Positions 5,721-6,642 of a stretch of 6,642 nucleotides of DNA are shown here, one piece after another. A program made the translations under genes and the position numbers. This DNA is from Verrucomicrobiota bacterium (lineage in GTDB: Bacteria > Verrucomicrobiota > Verrucomicrobiia > Verrucomicrobiales > DEV007): assembly GCA_027618625.1 (NCBI GenBank), contig JAQCER010000202.1, positions 1 through 6,642 of the forward strand, given 5' to 3'. Under the pieces are notes generated by a model. It ran no database searches and was not told the DNA's origin. It was given only the letters and a program-made list of their open reading frames with translations. The number at the start of each line of letters is the position of its first letter. Position 1 is the stretch's first letter.

Positions 5721-6642
5721 ATGATCTCCGCGCTCATTCACTGGTGCCTTAGGAATTCGTTCCTCGTCGTCGTCGGCGTCGCTGCCATCCTCGTTGGCGG
5801 CTATTTCGCGCTGAAGAACACACCAGTCGATGCCATCCCGGACATCGGCGAAAAGCAAGTCATCGTCTTCGCCGACTGGCCCGGCCGCTCGCCCCAGGAC
5901 GTGGACAATCAGGTCACCTATCCGCTGACCACGAGCCTCACCGGCACGCCGGGAGTAAAGACCATCCGCAGCATGTCGGGCTTCGGCTTCGCGATGGTCT
6001 TCGTCATCTTCAAAGACGAGGTGGATTACTACTGGGCACGCTCGCGCGTCATCGAGCGAATGAACGTCGCGCAGCAACGCCTGCCTGCCGGCGTCACGCC
6101 CGTCATCGGCCCGGATGCCACGGCGCTCGGGCAGGTTTTCTGGTACACCGTCGAGGGCGAAGGCTTCGACCTCGCGGAGCTGCGGAGTATCCAGGATTGG
6201 TATCTGCGCTACCAGATTAACGCCGTCGAAGGCGTGAGTGAAGTCGCGAGTATCGGCGGCTTCGTGAAGCAGTATCAGATCGACGTTCACCCCGATAAAC
6301 TGCGGGCGCACCGCGTCACGCTCTTCGATGTCAATGAGGCCGTGCGGAAGTCGAATATCGATGTCGGCGCGAAGGTGTTGGAGAAGAATGGCGTCGAGTT
6401 TTTCATCCGCGGCGTCGGCTTCATCAAGACGGCCGAGGACATCGAGAAGGTCGTCATCCGGGAGGAAGGAGGAACGCCGATCCAGGTGAAGAACGTCGCC
6501 ACCGTAACGATCGGGCCGGACTTCCGTCGCGGCGCGCTCGACAAGGCGGGCGTCGAAGCCGTGGGCGGCGTGGCGCTGATGCGCTACGGCGAGAACCCGC
6601 TGCACGTCGACGAGCGGGTGAAGGCGAAAATCAAGCAACTCG
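5721..6642 (+). CDS. cusA: CusA-like heavy-metal RND efflux pump, N-terminal part (runs off window)
   Basis: Inner-membrane proton-driven RND transporter; only the first 307 codons are present and the frame is open to the window end. The full family length is about 1,000-1,050 residues. Residues 12-32 form the first transmembrane helix. They are followed by NTPVDAIPDIGEKQVIV (33-49), WPGRSPQDVDNQVTYPLTT (53-71), YYWARSRVIERMN (103-115), LPAGVTPVIGPDAT (121-134), LRSIQDWYLRY (154-164), GVSEVASIGGFVKQYQI (171-187) and IGPDFRRG (264-271). These align along their length with E. coli CusA (NTPVDALPD, YWARSRV, LRSLQDWFLKY, VAEVASVGGVVKEYQ) and place it in the heavy-metal-efflux branch, nearer to CusA than to CzcA. 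The metal-selective methionines of CusA lie beyond the window, so specificity cannot be tested. The ATG is 3 bp after the adaptor stop. Valine codons are mostly GTC, unlike the two upstream genes. Confidence 0.95.
   Translation, partial: MISALIHWCLRNSFLVVVGVAAILVGGYFALKNTPVDAIPDIGEKQVIVFADWPGRSPQDVDNQVTYPLTTSLTGTPGVKTIRSMSGFGFAMVFVIFKDEVDYYWARSRVIERMNVAQQRLPAGVTPVIGPDATALGQVFWYTVEGEGFDLAELRSIQDWYLRYQINAVEGVSEVASIGGFVKQYQIDVHPDKLRAHRVTLFDVNEAVRKSNIDVGAKVLEKNGVEFFIRGVGFIKTAEDIEKVVIREEGGTPIQVKNVATVTIGPDFRRGALDKAGVEAVGGVALMRYGENPLHVDERVKAKIKQL

Noticed and set aside
5157..6638. Long open frame of 493 codons on the minus strand across cusB and cusA
   Set aside because: It lies antisense to two clearly recognisable genes. 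Its openness follows from their GC-rich codon choice, and its His/Asp/Arg-rich translation resembles no family I know.
16..6642. A functional link between the TPMT-type methyltransferase and the metal-efflux operon through metalloid methylation
   Set aside because: The genes are over 2 kb apart, lie on opposite strands and are separated by two unrelated genes, so nothing in the sequence supports joint function.

Overview
The window reads as a bacterial chromosome segment of moderately high GC. It holds six protein-coding genes and no recognisable RNA gene, insertion sequence or CRISPR array. The gene repertoire and protein flavour suggest the PVC group, most likely Verrucomicrobiota, with Planctomycetota as the alternative. 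The supporting signs are a TPMT-type methyltransferase with an EHTCFCAIDP motif, a membrane-anchored SNase-like protein, a CusB adaptor with heavy-metal-binding domains, and weak Shine-Dalgarno signals. This assignment is from memory of such families and is not proven by the sequence.

Left part (1-1594): a TPMT-family SAM-dependent methyltransferase on the minus strand (16-627) is divergent from a membrane-anchored staphylococcal-nuclease-like protein on the plus strand (693-1415). Only 65 bp separate their starts. That gap contains a 12-bp inverted repeat and overlapping promoter-like elements, and one of these predicts a nearly leaderless mRNA for the nuclease gene.

Middle (1595-2914): an aldo/keto reductase on the minus strand (1595-2605) has its full D-Y-K-H catalytic tetrad and converges on the nuclease gene. 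Between it and the next gene lies a roughly 310-bp divergent intergenic region with several short palindromes but no convincing gene.

Right part (2915-6642): a tightly packed plus-strand operon encodes a heavy-metal RND efflux pump in the order cusC-like (outer-membrane channel lipoprotein), cusB-like (periplasmic adaptor), cusA-like (inner-membrane RND pump, cut by the window end after 307 codons). Gaps between these genes are 4 and 3 bp. Together the three products would form a trans-envelope pump expelling Cu(I)/Ag(I) or a similar metal from the periplasm. There is no CusF chaperone gene between cusC and cusB. Instead the adaptor carries two cysteine-based heavy-metal-binding motifs, one at the N-terminus and one inserted between the beta-barrel and the membrane-proximal domain. 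This is the most interesting feature of the window. A second is an abrupt change in valine codon choice exactly at the cusB/cusA junction, which hints that the pump gene and its partners have different histories. I did not find a wholly undescribed system here.
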